A stretch of DNA of 64,000 bases from Micromonospora coriariae (GCF_900091455.1 NZ_LT607412.1:3844001-3908000), one strand, 5' to 3'. Numbered from the stretch's first letter, positions 1 to 8,437 are shown. Notes: generated by a model from the letters alone, not told the origin. Program-made: numbers and translations.

Positions 1-1
1 G

Positions 2-331
2 GTCGACATCACCTCGTACCCGAGACTGGTGACCGCCCAGTTCACCCTTCTGCGAGCGAAGAGCCAGGTCATGTCGGTGCGGTACCGGTATGTGGTTCAG
101 GCGGGCACCCACACCGGGGGGAACCGGACCATCGCCGGCCGACCGGCATTCCTCTCGGCGGACGGGAGGAGGCTGGAGCTCTTCGGCATTCCCAGGACGG
201 AGGTGATCGCCGAGTTCGACTGGGAGTGGGAGCCTCGCACCAAACCGAGGTTCACCGAGGCGGACGCCACGACGGTGCTGGCGGGGGCGCGGGTCATCGA
301 GGACCCGACGCGGCTGGAGAACTGGGAGTGA
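2..331 (+). CDS. Hypothetical protein, 3' part of a gene cut by the window edge
   Basis: The reading frame is open from the first full codon at position 2 to a TGA at 329-331, so the start lies outside the window. A GTG at 29 is possible internally but has no ribosome-binding site, and the residues before it read as normal coding sequence. The visible 109 residues are soluble and rich in Arg and Glu, with no signal peptide or membrane segment and no motif I recognise. A strong hairpin at 338-377 follows directly. Function unknown. Confidence 0.6.
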   Translation, partial: VDITSYPRLVTAQFTLLRAKSQVMSVRYRYVVQAGTHTGGNRTIAGRPAFLSADGRRLELFGIPRTEVIAEFDWEWEPRTKPRFTEADATTVLAGARVIEDPTRLENWE

Positions 332-337
332 GCGCAG

Positions 338-377
338 CCGTCGGCCGGACCGCCCCCGGGGCTGGTCCGGCCGACGG
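338..377. terminator. Perfect 14-bp hairpin after the first gene
   Basis: CCGTCGGCCGGACC at 338-351 is the exact reverse complement of 364-377, with a 12-base C/G-rich loop. It begins 7 bases after the upstream stop codon and has no T-run, as is usual for actinobacterial terminators. It lies immediately before the next start codon, so it could also shape that gene's leader. Confidence 0.6.
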
Positions 378-395
378 AACGTACGCTTGGTGACT

Positions 396-722
396 GTGAG
401 CCCCCGTCGCAATCGCCCTCGCCGGGACGAGAACGCCAACCTGGACGCCGATCGTGTCCGGCAGGGCGTCGCCTCGGTGCAGCAGTGGACCGACGGCGCC
501 TGGCAGGTACGCGGGATCGGCGCGGGCGCGTCGGTCAAGACGTACCGCTGCCCGGGCTGTGACCAGGAGATCCGGCCGGGGGTGGCGCACCTGGTGGCCT
601 GGCCGGCGGACGGCCTGGGTGACCTGACCGACCGGCGGCACTGGCACAGCGGCTGCTGGCGCGCCCGGGAGCGGCGTGGCCCCGCGGTGCAGCGCGGCCG
701 GGGCGCCCCGCGCCACGGCTGA
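396..722 (+). CDS. Conserved actinobacterial small protein (often labelled ATP/GTP-binding protein)
   Basis: A 108-residue basic protein. It starts with an Arg/Pro-rich stretch (SPRRNRPRRDEN), then has a KTYRCPGCDQEI segment holding a CxxC pair, followed by AHLVAWPADG, LTDRRHWHSGCW and an Arg-rich tail. The paired Cys plus later His/Cys could bind zinc. From memory this family is widespread in Actinobacteria and carries an ATP/GTP-binding label with no visible P-loop, so I do not accept that function. Starts at TTG 387, GTG 390 and GTG 396 are all in frame; 396 gives the usual MSPRRNR-type N terminus. No clear ribosome-binding site. Confidence 0.75.
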   Translation: MSPRRNRPRRDENANLDADRVRQGVASVQQWTDGAWQVRGIGAGASVKTYRCPGCDQEIRPGVAHLVAWPADGLGDLTDRRHWHSGCWRARERRGPAVQRGRGAPRHG

Positions 723-788
723 GCGATCTGGATCACCCTCTTCGCGCCCGAGCGGGCGAAGGCGGCGACTTCGGGCCAGACTTGACGG

Positions 789-1598
789 GTGAGCACACCG
801 ATCCGCGCGTCGTCGGTCCTGCCCGGTCGCCGGGAGGACATCGAGCTGCACACCGCCGACGGCCTGCGGCTGGTCGGTGAGCTGGCCCTACCGGCCGACC
901 GGCCGCCGGTGGCCACCCTGGTCTGCCTGCACCCGCTGCCCACCCACGGCGGGATGATGGACAGCCACGTGTTCCGCAAGGCGGCCTGGCGGCTGCCGGC
1001 GCTGGCCGACGTGGCCGTGCTCCGGTTCAACACCCGGGGGACCAGCAGCCTGCGCGGCACCAGCGAGGGGGCCTTCGACGCGGCCGTCGGCGAGCGGTAC
1101 GACGTCGCCGCCGCCATCGAGTACGCGGAGTTCGCCGAGCTGCCGAACATCTGGCTGGTCGGCTGGTCGTTCGGCACCGACCTGGCGCTCAAGTACGGCT
1201 GCGACCCGGCGATCGCCGGGGCGATCCTGCTCTCCCCGCCGCTGCGCTTCTCGGCTCCGGAGGATCTGGCCACCTGGGCCGGTTCCGGTCGGCCGTTGGT
1301 GGCCCTGGTGCCGGAGTTCGACGACTACCTGCGCCCGGCCGAGGCCCGGGAGCGGCTCGCCGCGGTGCCGCAGGCCGAGGTGGTGGGTGTGCCGGGCGCC
1401 AAGCACCTCTGGGTGGGCGACGCCGAGACGGTGCTCGACGAGATCGTCCGCCGGGTGAACCCGGCGGTCGCGGTGCCGCTGCCGACGACCTGGGACGGCC
1501 CGATGGAGACCGGTGACGTCAGCGGGTACGCCGACCGGACGGTGGCCTCGTTCGCCGACACTCCCGTTCCCGGCCCGCTCGCCAACAGGGCCGACTGA
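789..1598 (+). CDS. Alpha/beta hydrolase
   Basis: 269 residues with an alpha/beta-hydrolase fold. The nucleophile elbow is GWSFG (Ser within LVGWSFGTD, about residue 126), an acidic residue in the PEFDDYL region is a plausible triad member, and the His in GAKHLW is the catalytic histidine. The N-terminal half has LVCLHPLPTHGG (oxyanion-hole region) and FNTRGTSSL, typical of the small dienelactone-hydrolase/YpfH-like group acting on esters. Substrate unknown. It starts at GTG 789 without an obvious ribosome-binding site and converges on the exporter gene with only a 10-base gap. Confidence 0.8.
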   Translation: MSTPIRASSVLPGRREDIELHTADGLRLVGELALPADRPPVATLVCLHPLPTHGGMMDSHVFRKAAWRLPALADVAVLRFNTRGTSSLRGTSEGAFDAAVGERYDVAAAIEYAEFAELPNIWLVGWSFGTDLALKYGCDPAIAGAILLSPPLRFSAPEDLATWAGSGRPLVALVPEFDDYLRPAEARERLAAVPQAEVVGVPGAKHLWVGDAETVLDEIVRRVNPAVAVPLPTTWDGPMETGDVSGYADRTVASFADTPVPGPLANRAD

Positions 1599-1608
1599 CC
1601 CGTACGGC

Positions 1609-2799
1609 TCAGCGGGTCTCCTGGCGGGGCAGCACCACCTCGCGCAGGATCAGTTGCAGCGCGGCCACCGTGGGGATGGCGATCAGCGCGCCCACCACGC
1701 CCAGCAGCGCCACCCCGAGCAGCGCGGCCAGCAGGGCGGCCACCTCGTTGACCTCCACCGAGCGCCGCATCACCTTCGGGTAGATCAGGTAGTTCTCGAC
1801 CTGCTGGTAGATGAGGAAGAAGACAGCGCAGGCGATGCCGGTCGGCAGGTCGGTGGCGAAGCCGACCAGGCTCACGATCACCGCGCCGAGGGTGGCGCCG
1901 ATCTGCGGGATCAGGTCGGTCACCGCGACCACCACGGCCAGCGCGAAGGGGTACGGCAGCCCGACGACCAGCGCGAAGACGAAGGTGGTCGCGCCGGCCA
2001 GCACCGCGATGCTGAGCGCGCCGACCATGTACGCGCCCACCTTGGCCAGGATCTCGTCACCGATCAGCTCCACCCGCTCGCGCCGCGACCGGGGCACCAG
2101 CGCGTAGCCCAGGGAACGCAGCCGGTTGAAGTAGGCCAGGAAGTAGATGGTCAGCACCAGCACGGTCAACGCCCGGAACACCGTGCCGAAGATCAGTTGG
2201 GCGCCGCCGAGCACCCCGCCGAGCGCCCGGCCGACGGTGCCCGCGTTGACCGTGCCCTGCACCCGCTCCATCAGGCCGTACCGCTCCACCAGGTCGTTGA
2301 CCGTCGGGTTGCGGCGCAACTCCTCGAGGTAGCTGGGCACCTGGTCGATGAACTGCCCGGACTGGGTCACGATCGGCGGGACCAGCGCCACCACGCCGCC
2401 GCAGAGCAGCAGCACCACGGTAAGCGCCACCACCGCGACCGCCAGGCCGTGCGGCAGCCCCCAGCGGCGCAGCCGGGTCACCGCCGGGTAGAGGCCGACC
2501 GCCAGGAAGAGCGCGATCACCACCAGCACCAGAATGCCGCCGGCGTTACGAATCCCCAGATAAAGGGTGTACGCCAGCAGCACGCCGAGCGCGCCGGTGA
2601 ACCCGATCAGGAAGCTGCTGCGCCGCAGCGGACGCCCCGGCGTGCCGAACTTGCCGGACGGGACGGCCGGCGGCTCGTCCCGGTCGACGTTTGGGTCGGG
2701 GATCGGCACCGGGTGTGGCGCCTCGGCAGCCGGGGGTTCGGCCGGCGGGGGAGCGGGTGTTGCGTCCGGATCGTCGGCCGGCCGGCCGTGCTGCGGCAC
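1609..2799 (-). CDS. AI-2E family transporter (PerM-like permease)
   Basis: 396-residue integral membrane protein. An acidic/Pro-rich cytoplasmic N terminus (about 1-65) is followed by roughly eight hydrophobic segments, including LGVLLAYTLYLGI and ILVLVVIALFLAVGLYP, a soluble loop (about 160-210) and a C-terminal helical group containing PQIGATLGAVIV and YQQVENYLIYPKVM. That last motif is characteristic of the AI-2E/PerM family. Members export autoinducers or act as Na+/H+ antiporters; the substrate here is unknown. GTG start with GGGAGG six bases upstream. It lies 15 bases downstream of the DUF397 gene and may be co-transcribed. Confidence 0.85.
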   Translation of the reverse strand: MPQHGRPADDPDATPAPPPAEPPAAEAPHPVPIPDPNVDRDEPPAVPSGKFGTPGRPLRRSSFLIGFTGALGVLLAYTLYLGIRNAGGILVLVVIALFLAVGLYPAVTRLRRWGLPHGLAVAVVALTVVLLLCGGVVALVPPIVTQSGQFIDQVPSYLEELRRNPTVNDLVERYGLMERVQGTVNAGTVGRALGGVLGGAQLIFGTVFRALTVLVLTIYFLAYFNRLRSLGYALVPRSRRERVELIGDEILAKVGAYMVGALSIAVLAGATTFVFALVVGLPYPFALAVVVAVTDLIPQIGATLGAVIVSLVGFATDLPTGIACAVFFLIYQQVENYLIYPKVMRRSVEVNEVAALLAALLGVALLGVVGALIAIPTVAALQLILREVVLPRQETR

Positions 2800-2814
2800 C
2801 AGGGACCTCCCGGG

Positions 2815-3009
2815 TCAGACGGTGGGGCGACGGGCGACGGCGACGAACGCCCGCCAGGCGGCCGGCGCGAACACCAGCACCGGGCCGGTCGGATCCTTGC
2901 TGTCCCGCACGCCCACCACCCCGGGCAGATTGTCCGCCACCTCGACGCAGTCGCCCCCGCTCACGCCACTGCGGGTTGATTTGCGCCACTGAGCACCGTT
3001 CAGCTCCAT
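2815..3009 (-). CDS. DUF397 domain protein
   Basis: 64 residues with the DUF397 signature: W-RKS-RSGVSGGDCVEVA near the N terminus, then VVGVRDSKDPTGPVLVF and a C-terminal WRAFV. Its ATG overlaps the end of the upstream XRE regulator gene by 10 bases, so translation is probably coupled. In actinobacteria such pairs (BldB/Scr1-like systems) behave as a DNA-binding protein plus a small partner or antagonist, some acting in development. The role here is inferred from the pair arrangement. Confidence 0.85.
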   Translation of the reverse strand: MELNGAQWRKSTRSGVSGGDCVEVADNLPGVVGVRDSKDPTGPVLVFAPAAWRAFVAVARRPTV

Positions 3010-3809
3010 GTCGTCACGATCCTCTTCATCAGCTCAATGGACTGCCGGCGGGACAAGGCGTCGTTCCGCACGCTCTCCCATCTCGCGAGCAGCGTAGCCA
3101 GACCATCCTCAGTGTCCACCACCGTGCCGCCAAGCTGGTTTTCCAGGTGCCCGACCCAGCCGCCGTCCGCGCCCCGAGCCAAGACGAATGGGCCTGACAG
3201 CCCTGCGTGCAGCCCGACCTCGGCCGGAACGATGTGCACGCTGACGTTTGGTTGCTCCGCGCAGGAGATCAGGTGGGTGATCTGTTCGACCATCAGCCCC
3301 AGGAACTCCTCACCGGTGCGCCGCAGCACCAACTCGTCGATGACCGCGACGAACTGCGGTGGCTCGGTCTGGGTCAGCAGCGACTGGCGGTCCAGCCGGC
3401 CGGCCAGCAACCTGTCCAAGCCGTCGGCGCTGAGGGATTCGTCGCCGCGGAGCACCGCGCGGGCGTAGTTCTCGGTCTGGAGCAGGCCGGGGATCAGTGT
3501 GGGCTGGAAGCAGCGCAGCTGGCGGGCGCTGCGCTCGGCGTCCAGCCAGGGCCGGAACCAGCTCGGCTGGCCGTCCCGCTCGGCGAGCTTGAGCAGGTAG
3601 ACCAGCAGGCCGCCGGTGGCCAGCACCTCGTCGGCGCGGGCCAGGAAGAGCCGGTCCAGTGGACGCTGACCCAGCTCCAGTGCGGACACCATCGAGCCGG
3701 AGTAGTGCACCAGCCGGCCGAACTCCTCCTGGCTCATCCCGGCGGCCGTCCGCAGCCGGCGCAGTTGAGCGCGGATCATGTCGGCCGTCGGCGCCGCGTC
3801 GCCTTCCAC
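3000..3809 (-). CDS. XRE-family HTH regulator with DUF5753 (Scr1 type)
   Basis: 269 residues. An N-terminal helix-turn-helix (about 10-65, containing LRRLRTAAGMSQEEFGRLV and SGSMVSALELGQR) is followed by the DUF5753 domain (about 95-265), recognisable by IPGLLQTENYARAV, RLDRQSLL and the C-terminal ending. This architecture is the partner of DUF397 proteins in actinobacteria. GTG start with GGAGG five to six bases upstream. The gene is first in the order regulator-DUF397-(exporter). Target genes unknown. Confidence 0.85.
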   Translation of the reverse strand: MEGDAAPTADMIRAQLRRLRTAAGMSQEEFGRLVHYSGSMVSALELGQRPLDRLFLARADEVLATGGLLVYLLKLAERDGQPSWFRPWLDAERSARQLRCFQPTLIPGLLQTENYARAVLRGDESLSADGLDRLLAGRLDRQSLLTQTEPPQFVAVIDELVLRRTGEEFLGLMVEQITHLISCAEQPNVSVHIVPAEVGLHAGLSGPFVLARGADGGWVGHLENQLGGTVVDTEDGLATLLARWESVRNDALSRRQSIELMKRIVTTWS

Positions 3810-4014
3810 AGTGCCTCCGCAGGTCGCAGGTCCTCTCCACCGGCCCGCCCGGCGGGTCGCGCCGCCGACGCAGTCACTCCTCCGGAAGCGCCGACGCCTT
3901 CCGACCGTAGCGGTGTGATCAGCAGACTGTCACGTACCGGATCCGCCGCCGGTCACTCCGGTCCCCACCGCCCGGGCCCGTGCGCGTCCCGTTCCCCAGT
4001 CGAGGAGGTACCCC

Positions 4015-4470
4015 ATGCCCATCTCCACCCGTGCCGGCCGCCTCCGATGGTCCCTGATCACCGGGCCGACGCCGAGGTCGTCCGCTGGCTGCTCGCCGGA
4101 CTCCGGCCGGGCGCACCCCGCCCGTACGCCGATGTTCGGACTGCCGCAGCCGCGGCTCGGGCCGTACCCCTCGCATCCCCGACCCTGCGGTGCTCGGACG
4201 CCGCACACCCCGCTGCGACCGACGTGGTGCTGCCGGGCCGACGGCCGGCCGTGGCCGTGCGCGGAGGCCCGGCTGCTGCTGAAGGCGGAGTTCGACGCGG
4301 ACCCGGCGGCCCTGACCATCTACCTGGCCGGGCTGTATCACGAGGCGGCGCACGACCTGTACCAGCTCAACCCCTACGACGGGCCGACGTCACGGGAGCT
4401 TTTCGAACGCTTCGTGGCCTGGGGCCCGTTCCGCCGCCCGGTCATCGACCCGCCCGCCACCGGGCCCTGA
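4015..4470 (+). CDS. Small conserved actinobacterial protein with an aberrant N-terminal half
   Basis: 151 residues from an ATG with a near-perfect GAGGAGGT ribosome-binding site. The C-terminal half (about 63-140: HTPLRPTW, GRPWPC, LLLKAEFDADP, YLAGLYHEAAHDL, LFERFVAW) matches a small family often labelled flavin reductase with no flavin-binding evidence; members usually sit beside XRE/DUF397 pairs, as here. The Cys pair usually seen near this point reads CC, then Asp-Gly. The first 60 residues are Pro/Ser/Arg-rich and unlike the family. Another frame over 4047-4190 reads like normal protein (DHRADAEVVRWLLAGLRPG), suggesting compensating frameshifts or a diverged N terminus. Confidence 0.55.
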   Translation: MPISTRAGRLRWSLITGPTPRSSAGCSPDSGRAHPARTPMFGLPQPRLGPYPSHPRPCGARTPHTPLRPTWCCRADGRPWPCAEARLLLKAEFDADPAALTIYLAGLYHEAAHDLYQLNPYDGPTSRELFERFVAWGPFRRPVIDPPATGP

Positions 4471-4494
4471 TCGGACACCCGGTCCCGGCATGTA

Positions 4495-4535
4495 AATCTT
4501 GGACAGTTACCGGTGAACGGAAACTGTCCAAGATT
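4495..4535. terminator. 14-bp perfect palindromic element between convergent genes
   Basis: AATCTTGGACAGTT at 4495-4508 is exactly repeated in reverse complement at 4522-4535. A further 3-bp pairing inside (CCG 4510-4512 with CGG 4518-4520) extends the stem. It sits between a plus-strand gene ending at 4470 and a minus-strand gene ending at 4569, so a bidirectional terminator is the simplest reading. Its lower GC than the surroundings suggests a dispersed element. Confidence 0.65.
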
Positions 4536-4568
4536 GCCGTAACTCGTGCGCGGGCGTCGCCGTGCCGG

Positions 4569-6824
4569 TCAGTCCTTCTCGACGGTGACCTTGCTGGGCT
4601 TGGCGCTGCGCTCGTCGATGGTCGGCTTGCTGGGCCGCTTGCCGTTCTCGCCGGTGCTGGTGATCTTCGTCGGCTTGGCGCCCCGGCCGCCCTCGCCCGG
4701 GACAGCGGCCACGGTCGGCTCGCCGTCCACCCCGGCACTGGCCGCTCCACCGTCCACAGTCGTCACGGGCTCGGCCACCGGCCGGGTCCTGGTCTGCCCG
4801 CCGTCCTTCGCCGGCTCCTCCCCGGCGTCCGCCGGCTGTCCGGCGTCGACGGGCTGTCCGGTGTTGTCCGCCGGCTGTCCGGCGGGTTGTCCCGCCTGGG
4901 CGGGCTGTGCGGGATCGGCGGGGTCGGCGGGCTGTGCGGCGTCGGCGGGGTCGGCCTTGATCCCGTTCGCCGCGCCGGCCCCGGCGGCTGCCGTGCCGTT
5001 CGCCGTCGTAGCGGCTCCGGCGGTCGCGCCGTTCGCCGTCCTGGCCGTAGCGCCTCCGGTGGCCGCCGCGGCGGGCGCGGGAATGGTGGCCGGGCCGTCG
5101 CCGGCGACCGGAACGGTGGCGCTCTGCAACCGCAGCTCGGCCACCTGTCGCTGGAGCTCGTCGGACTCCTGCCGGGACTTCCAGGTCTCCTGTCGCAGGT
5201 CGGCCAGTTGCTGCTGGGCCTGGGCGATCTCCAGCATCACCTGGGCGAGCTGCTGCCGGCCGGCGGCCGCCTCCTGCTGGGTGGCCGCCAGATGCTGCTG
5301 GGTGGTGGCCAGGTGCTGCTGCGTGGTGGCCGCGTACTCCTCGAACTGGCGGCGGGAAGCCGCGACGTGCTCGTCCGCCTCGCGGCGCTTGTCGCCCGCC
5401 TCGGTCTCGGCCCGGCTCAGTAGCGTCGCGGCCTCCTCCTCGGCCCGCAGGCGCATGGTCAGCGCGTCCTGCTCGGCCGCCTGGCGGACCGCAGCGGCGC
5501 CCTGCTCGATCTCGTTCTTACGGGTGGTGTACTCGGTCTCCAGCTCGTTCTTGCGGCTGGTGTACTCGGTCTCCAACTGGTCGCGACGGCTGGTGAAGCC
5601 CGTCTCCAGCTCCTGCTGACGGCCGCTGAAGGTGCTCTCCAGCTCCTGCTGGCGACTGGTGAACCCGGTCTCCAGCTCGTGCAGGCGGGACTTGTACTGC
5701 TTTTCCAGCTCGTCGCGGCGCTTGGCGAACTCCTGCTCGGCGGCGGCCCGCCGCTGGGCCAGCTCCCGGTCGGCCGTCTCCCGTCGGGAGTTGACCTCCT
5801 GCTCCACCCCGGCCCGCCAGGCGCCCAGCTCCTGCTGGGTCTGCGCCCGCGCGTGCTGCACGTACGCCTCGGTCTCGCTGCGCATCCGCTGCACGTACGA
5901 CTCGGTCTCGGTCCGGCTGCGCTTGGCCGACTCGGTGGCCTGCGTGACCAGCCGCTCCGCCTCCTGCTGGGCCTTCGCCCGGGTGGCCCGCCCGGCCATC
6001 GACGCGTCGTCGATGATCTGCTTGGCTTCCCGCTGTGCCTTGGCGTGGGTGGCCCGGCCGGCCTCGGTTGCCGTGTCGGCGAGCCGCTTGGCCTCCTGAA
6101 GGGCCTTGGCGTGCACCTCCTTGGCGGCCTCGCGCAGCTCGCTGGCCTCCTGCCGGGCGGTGGCCAGCGCCTCGCGGGCCGACTCGCGCAGCTTCGTGGA
6201 TTCCTGCTGGGCCCGAGTGTGGATCTCCTTGGCGGTGTCCCGCAGCTGGGTGGCCTCCTGCTGGGCCTTCGCCAGCGCGTCCTGCGCCGTCTTGCGCAGC
6301 TTCGCCGACTCGTCCTTGGCCGACCGCAGGGTCGACTCGGCCTCGGCGCGTAGGGCGGCGCTGTGCCGCTCCTCCTCCGCGCGCCGCGAGGCGAGGGCGA
6401 GCTCGAAATCCTTCAGTGCCCGGGCGGCCTGTTCACGGGCCTCCTCGATGATGTGCTCGGCGGCGGCGCGACGGGCCTCGATCTCCTCGTTCGCCGCGGA
6501 CAGGATCTGCTCCGCCTGCTCCTCGGCGAGGGCGAGGATCGACTCGACCCGGGGGCCGAGGTGTCGGAACGAGGCGCGGTCCACCACGTTCATCTGCTTG
6601 CGCACCTGGGCGAGGTCCCGCTGGAGCACCTCGACCTGGCCGGCGAGCTTGTGGATCTGTGTGTACGCCTGTTCCCGTTCGGCGGCGAGGGTGGCGATCT
6701 CGTGCTCGGCGCGCGCCACGTACCGGTCGACCTGTCGTTTCTCGTAACCCCGCAGAGCGGACTCGAAGCTGGGCTCCGTGGTCACGTCCCCGCCGAGTGC
6801 AAACAGTTCCTCGCCGTGCGACAT
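4569..6824 (-). CDS. Long DivIVA-like coiled-coil protein of the FilP/Scy type
   Basis: 751 residues. The N terminus has a DivIVA-like motif (FESALRGYEKRQVDRYV) and then HLGPRVESILALAEEQAEQIL, both typical of the FilP/Scy cytoskeletal group. Residues about 50-550 are one nearly uninterrupted coiled coil rich in Ala, Glu, Lys and Gln, with repeats such as TSRQQELE and TTQQHLA. The tail is an Ala/Pro/Asp/Gly-rich disordered region. In Streptomyces such proteins assemble at hyphal tips. I chose ATG 6824 (SHGEELFALGG) because an upstream in-frame start adds 44 residues of non-family sequence. The gene is read 177 bases downstream of its paralogue. Confidence 0.85.
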   Translation of the reverse strand: MSHGEELFALGGDVTTEPSFESALRGYEKRQVDRYVARAEHEIATLAAEREQAYTQIHKLAGQVEVLQRDLAQVRKQMNVVDRASFRHLGPRVESILALAEEQAEQILSAANEEIEARRAAAEHIIEEAREQAARALKDFELALASRRAEEERHSAALRAEAESTLRSAKDESAKLRKTAQDALAKAQQEATQLRDTAKEIHTRAQQESTKLRESAREALATARQEASELREAAKEVHAKALQEAKRLADTATEAGRATHAKAQREAKQIIDDASMAGRATRAKAQQEAERLVTQATESAKRSRTETESYVQRMRSETEAYVQHARAQTQQELGAWRAGVEQEVNSRRETADRELAQRRAAAEQEFAKRRDELEKQYKSRLHELETGFTSRQQELESTFSGRQQELETGFTSRRDQLETEYTSRKNELETEYTTRKNEIEQGAAAVRQAAEQDALTMRLRAEEEAATLLSRAETEAGDKRREADEHVAASRRQFEEYAATTQQHLATTQQHLAATQQEAAAGRQQLAQVMLEIAQAQQQLADLRQETWKSRQESDELQRQVAELRLQSATVPVAGDGPATIPAPAAAATGGATARTANGATAGAATTANGTAAAGAGAANGIKADPADAAQPADPADPAQPAQAGQPAGQPADNTGQPVDAGQPADAGEEPAKDGGQTRTRPVAEPVTTVDGGAASAGVDGEPTVAAVPGEGGRGAKPTKITSTGENGKRPSKPTIDERSAKPSKVTVEKD

Positions 6825-6933
6825 GCCCCCATCCTCACACGCATCGGGCCCGGCTGGGGCGATACGGACGCCCCTTGTGGGAGCTACTTCACTCCGTTCG
6901 CAGAGCGGGACGCCAAGGGGTGGGAAACGCATA

Positions 6934-6975
6934 CGGCGCGAGGTCACACCGGTCACCCGGTGTCACCTCGCGCCG
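6934..6975. terminator. Hairpin between the two coiled-coil genes
   Basis: CGGCGCGAGGT (6934-6944) pairs perfectly with 6965-6975, and inside it ACACCGG (6946-6952) pairs with 6957-6963, giving an 18-bp stem with one mismatch and a four-base loop. It lies 27 bases past the minus-strand stop at 7002 and probably ends or attenuates that transcript before the longer paralogue. Confidence 0.6.
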
Positions 6976-7001
6976 TCGATGCCCCGACCTGACGCCTCGC
7001 G

Positions 7002-8249
7002 TCAGCCGGCGGTCTCCGCGGTCACCCGCTCCTGACCGCCGTCGGCCTTCTTGGCTTCCGGCTTCGCCGCCGGAACGCCGGGGACGATGCCGGCGAGCCC
7101 GGAGAGCATCTGACCGAGCTGCGAGGTGACCGCGTCCTTCTGCCGGGTGAGGTCCTCGACCTCGCGGCGGGCGGCCTGAGTGGTCAGCTCCGCCTCGGTG
7201 CGGGCCTCGGTGAGCAGGCGCTGCGACTCGGCCTTGGCCTCGTTGAGCGTCTTCTCGGAGAGCGCCTTGGCCTTGTCGATCGTCTCGTTGGCGCTGCGCT
7301 CCGACTCGACCCGGCGGGCCTCGGCGCGCTGCTCGATCTCCTTGGCGCGTTCCTGCGCGGCCCGGGCCCGCTGCTCGGCCTCGCTGACCATCTTCTGGGT
7401 CTGCGCCACCTGGGCGGCGTGCCGCTCGGACTCCTCGCGCTCGGACTTCTCGCGCCGCTCGGCCAGCTGGAGCTCCAGGGCCTGGAGGTCCTTGTCGCGC
7501 TTGTCCCGCGCGTCGGTGAGCAGCTTGGTCGCCTCGGCGCGCTTCTCCTCGGCCTCCCGGGCCGCCTTGGCCCGCTGCTGGGTGATCTCGCGCTCGGCGG
7601 TGGCGCGGAGGGTGGCCACCTCCCGCTCCACCGTCGACTTCAGCTCGGCCACCTCGTGCGCGGTGACGGTACGCAGCTGCTTGGTCTCGCGGTCGGCGTC
7701 GGCGCGCAGCGTGTCGGCCTCGCGGCGGGCCTGCACCCGGACCTCGGCGGCCTCGCGCTCGGCGGCGGTGCGCAGGTTGCCGGCCTCGCGCTCGGCGCTG
7801 GCCTTCATCGCGGCGGCCTCGGCGCGGGCCTTGTCGGTGATCTCACGGGCCTCGAGGCGGGCGGCGGAGAGGATGCCCTCCGACTCGCGCTTGGCCTCGT
7901 TGCGGTGGTCGTTGGCCTGCTCCTCGGCGAGCCGGAGGATCTGCTCGACGCGGGTGCCGAGCCCGGAGAGGGTGGGCCGGCTGTTCTCCTCGAGCTGCTT
8001 GTTCGTGTCGGTGAGCTTCTGCTCCAGCGCGCTCATGCGCTGTTCGGCTTGGCGGAGCCGACGCTGGGCGTCGTTCATCCGCTGCTCGGCCTCGGCACGG
8101 GCCTGCTCGGACTGGGTCAGCGCGGCCGTCATCCGGCCGATGAAGTCGTCGACCTGGTGGGTGTTGTATCCGCGCAGGCCAACGGTGAAATCTGGCTGCG
8201 AGTTCGCGTTATCGAAGAACGCGAGAGGGGAGGACTGCTGCTGGGGCAT
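7002..8249 (-). CDS. DivIVA-like coiled-coil protein, FilP/Scy family
   Basis: 415 residues. After a short head, FTVGLRGYNTHQVDDFIGRM is the DivIVA-like N-terminal motif and GLGTRVEQILRLAEEQAND the second family marker. Residues about 40-380 are continuous coiled coil with many EAE/REA heptads, and the tail is short and charged. In Streptomyces filP and scy sit beside methylmalonyl-CoA epimerase, acetyl-CoA acetyltransferase and meaB, and that order is preserved here apart from an inserted ccr. Position fits scy but length and sequence are closer to FilP, so I give no symbol. ATG start at 8249. Confidence 0.85.
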   Translation of the reverse strand: MPQQQSSPLAFFDNANSQPDFTVGLRGYNTHQVDDFIGRMTAALTQSEQARAEAEQRMNDAQRRLRQAEQRMSALEQKLTDTNKQLEENSRPTLSGLGTRVEQILRLAEEQANDHRNEAKRESEGILSAARLEAREITDKARAEAAAMKASAEREAGNLRTAAEREAAEVRVQARREADTLRADADRETKQLRTVTAHEVAELKSTVEREVATLRATAEREITQQRAKAAREAEEKRAEATKLLTDARDKRDKDLQALELQLAERREKSEREESERHAAQVAQTQKMVSEAEQRARAAQERAKEIEQRAEARRVESERSANETIDKAKALSEKTLNEAKAESQRLLTEARTEAELTTQAARREVEDLTRQKDAVTSQLGQMLSGLAGIVPGVPAAKPEAKKADGGQERVTAETAG

Positions 8250-8406
8250 TGGGACATACTGGCAGACGCCCCAGGGTGCTTCGCAAGAGCGGTGCGCAGC
8301 TTTCGTGTCCTCTTTACATGGTCAACTCCCGCGCTCAGCGAGGCCGGACCAATGGGCGATCTTGGCAGGTCCCGGGCGGGTCGGACGCCACGCAGCGTGA
8401 CGCGGA

Positions 8407-8437
8407 AAAGGGCCACGAGACGTGCCCGTGGCCCTTT
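8407..8437. terminator. Perfect 11-bp terminator downstream of ccr
   Basis: AAAGGGCCACG at 8407-8417 pairs with 8427-8437 around a 9-base loop. On the minus strand the stem is followed by a short T-run, and T-rich sequence also follows on the plus strand. It is about 125 bases past the ccr stop, in the 311-base gap 8250-8560. That gap otherwise holds only the presumed promoter of the 415-residue coiled-coil gene; I see no gene in it. Confidence 0.7.

Noticed and set aside
722..788. Hairpin CTTCGCGCCC/GGGCGAAG before the hydrolase gene
   Set aside because: The stem has a bulge and is no better than expected in such GC-rich DNA; not listed as a terminator.
7180..8400. Ser/Arg-rich frames opposite the coiled-coil genes
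   Set aside because: Reverse-frame translations of Ala/Glu/Arg-rich coiled coils; no motif or ribosome-binding site.
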